A stretch of 64,000 bases of DNA from Pedobacter cryophilus (GTDB lineage Bacteria > Bacteroidota > Bacteroidia > Sphingobacteriales > Sphingobacteriaceae), in NCBI RefSeq assembly GCF_005116455.1, contig NZ_SWBP01000003.1, positions 248,012-312,011 of the forward strand. Reading direction: 5' to 3'. Below the pieces are notes generated by a model. It did not search any database. It was not told where the DNA came from and worked only from the letters and a program-made list of their open reading frames with translations. Position numbers and translations under genes: made by a program. Shown piece after piece: positions 62,678-64,000 of this stretch (the stretch's first letter is position 1; each line of letters opens with the position of its first letter).

Positions 62678-64000
62678 ATGCTAAATGCAATAATTGGGTT
62701 TGCTGTAAAAAACAAACTCGTTGTTGGGCTATTTATCATCGCCCTTATTGGTTATGGCAGTTACCAATTAACAAAACTGCCTATAGATGCTGTACCTGAT
62801 ATTACAAACAATCAGGTACAGGTGATAACCATTGCCCCATCATTTGGTGCTACAGATATTGAACGTTTGGTTACCTTCCCTATTGAACAAGTCAATAATA
62901 ATATTGCAGGTTTAAAAGAAATCCGAAGTTTTTCTCGGTTTGGTTTATCCTTGGTTACTATTGTTTTTGATGATGATACTGATATTTACTGGGCAAGGCA
63001 ACAAGTTTCAGAAAGATTACAGCAGGTTCAATCTCAAATCCCACAAGGTATTGGCCGGCCAGAATTAGGCCCCATAAGTACTGGATTAGGAGAAATATAT
63101 CAATACGTGGTGAGGCCTAAAGATGGTTATGAAGATAAATTTAACGAAACAGATTTAAGAACCATTCAAGATTGGATTGTACGTCGTCAATTATTGGGTG
63201 TAAAAGGTGTGGCAGAAGTGAGCAGTTTTGGTGGAAAGCTAAAACAATACAGTATTGAGGTTGACCCAAACAAATTACTTTCTCTGCAAATTACCATAAC
63301 TGATGTATTTAAGGCGCTCGAAAACAATAATCAAAATACTGGTGGTTCTTATATAGAAAAAGGTCCAACGGTTTTATTTATCAGAACAGAAGGATTGATA
63401 GGAAACATTGAAGACATCAACAATATCATAATTAAAAACACCAATAATGACGCTCCAATATTTATAAAGGATGTAGCTGAAATAAAAATTGGTCATGCAA
63501 CCAGATATGGAGCAATGACTTATAATGATAAAGGTGAAGTTGCAGGTGCTATCGTAATGATGCTAAAAGGAGCAAATAGCAGCGATGTGATAAAGGATGT
63601 AAAAAACCGAATCGCTCAAATTCAAAAATCATTACCAGAAGGGGTTGTTATAGAACCATTTTTAGATCGTACCAAAATGGTGAATAATGCGATTGGAACT
63701 GTCGAAAAAAACCTACTTGAAGGGGCATTAATCGTCATTTTTGTGTTAGTGTTATTTTTAGGAAATTTTAGAGCTGGTCTTTTAGTAGCCTCGGTAATTC
63801 CCTTAGCCATGTTATTTGCCATTATCATGATGAATTTATTTGGGGTAAGTGGCAACCTAATGAGTTTGGGAGCTTTAGATTTTGGGTTAATTGTAGACGG
63901 TGCTGTTATTATTGTGGAGGCTGTAATGCATCAACTTTCACACGGAAACAAGTTTACTGGTCTAAATAAATTAACCCAAAACCAAATGGATGGGGAAGTT
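62678..64000 (+). CDS. Heavy-metal RND efflux pump inner-membrane subunit, CusA/CzcA type (cut at window end)
   Basis: The ATG at 62678 begins a frame that stays open to the window end, about 441 residues. LPIDAVPDITNNQVQVITIAPSFGATDIERLVTFPIEQ, RFGLSLVTIVFDDDTDIYWARQQV and the fourth-helix motif GALDFGLIVDGAVIIVE (with the proton-relay aspartates) place it in the heavy-metal HME group. Metal specificity (copper, silver, or zinc/cobalt/cadmium) cannot be read here because the rest is missing. The upstream small gene is its probable partner. Confidence 0.93.
   Translation, partial: MLNAIIGFAVKNKLVVGLFIIALIGYGSYQLTKLPIDAVPDITNNQVQVITIAPSFGATDIERLVTFPIEQVNNNIAGLKEIRSFSRFGLSLVTIVFDDDTDIYWARQQVSERLQQVQSQIPQGIGRPELGPISTGLGEIYQYVVRPKDGYEDKFNETDLRTIQDWIVRRQLLGVKGVAEVSSFGGKLKQYSIEVDPNKLLSLQITITDVFKALENNNQNTGGSYIEKGPTVLFIRTEGLIGNIEDINNIIIKNTNNDAPIFIKDVAEIKIGHATRYGAMTYNDKGEVAGAIVMMLKGANSSDVIKDVKNRIAQIQKSLPEGVVIEPFLDRTKMVNNAIGTVEKNLLEGALIVIFVLVLFLGNFRAGLLVASVIPLAMLFAIIMMNLFGVSGNLMSLGALDFGLIVDGAVIIVEAVMHQLSHGNKFTGLNKLTQNQMDGEV

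Noticed and set aside
1-64000. tRNA, rRNA, CRISPR, transposase or prophage genes
   Set aside because: I read all gaps on both strands and saw no cloverleaf, array or mobile-element gene that I could support.

Overview
The window looks like a chromosomal segment of a low-GC Bacteroidota, most like the Sphingobacteriaceae (Pedobacter-type). The reasons are AT-rich codon use, promoters of the Bacteroidota kind (-7 TAnnTTTG, in one case with a -33 TTTG), a SusC-like TonB-dependent receptor with a carboxypeptidase-regulatory N-terminus, DUF3857/transglutaminase proteins, DUF1015 beside serA/serC, DUF3667, and weak or absent Shine-Dalgarno sequences. Coding density is high. I see no rRNA, tRNA, CRISPR array, transposase, integrase or prophage gene. 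This is mostly core genome with a few accessory patches.

Layout. 0-8 kb: recQ (cut by the window edge), kdsD-manC (sugar phosphate and GDP-mannose supply), rlmB, dnaB, rpsO and a DUF547 lipoprotein. 8-13.5 kb: a GT2 glycosyltransferase, a two-domain VOC protein, an acyltransferase, a methyltransferase and a thioesterase, with very tight or overlapping gene ends. 12.5-17.3 kb: a cell-wall group (ddl, PASTA membrane protein, rhodanese, mltG, YbgC-type thioesterase, YihY/BrkB). 17.3-20.7 kb, minus strand: rnz, a STAS protein, purC and phoH. 20.8-25.8 kb: SAM hydrolase (DUF62), ABM monooxygenase, a membrane coiled-coil protein, an ABC exporter and a beta-CASP metallo-beta-lactamase protein. 25.9-36.3 kb, minus strand: two overlapping DUF3857 proteins, DUF1015, serA, serC, a TonB receptor and rpe. 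36.4-40 kb: YceI, a duplicated DUF305 lipoprotein and pnp.

40-45 kb is the most accessory-looking part. It starts with about 600 bp of non-coding DNA holding several REP/BIME-like hairpins. Then come a small lipoprotein, a beta-barrel-like protein, a histidine-kinase-like protein that has coiled-coil repeats and a DHp-like segment but no ATPase domain, a 64-residue protein and a hybrid sensor kinase. 45-57.3 kb: topB, an APH-type kinase, a tail-anchored DEDDh exonuclease overlapping a cNMP/CBS/DUF294 nucleotidyltransferase-like protein, a glycan cluster (GT4 fused to a toroid-like domain, a second GT4, and a convergent GH130), chrA and a TPR protein. 57.3-64 kb: etfB-etfA, a bifunctional nuclease with a UVR tail, a CNT nucleoside transporter, DUF3667, a small protein and the start of a CusA/CzcA-type RND pump that runs off the window.

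How the genes fit together: kdsD/manC, ddl/PASTA/mltG, the exporter, the acyltransferase and the glycan cluster serve the envelope. recQ, dnaB, topB and the exonuclease act on DNA. rpsO, rlmB, rnz and pnp act on RNA and ribosomes. No complete novel system can be shown from sequence alone. The best leads are the kinase-like protein without an ATPase domain, the membrane-tethered exonuclease with its cNMP/CBS/NTase partner, the fused glycosyltransferase cluster, and the inverted pair of palindromic repeats near 40.35 kb.
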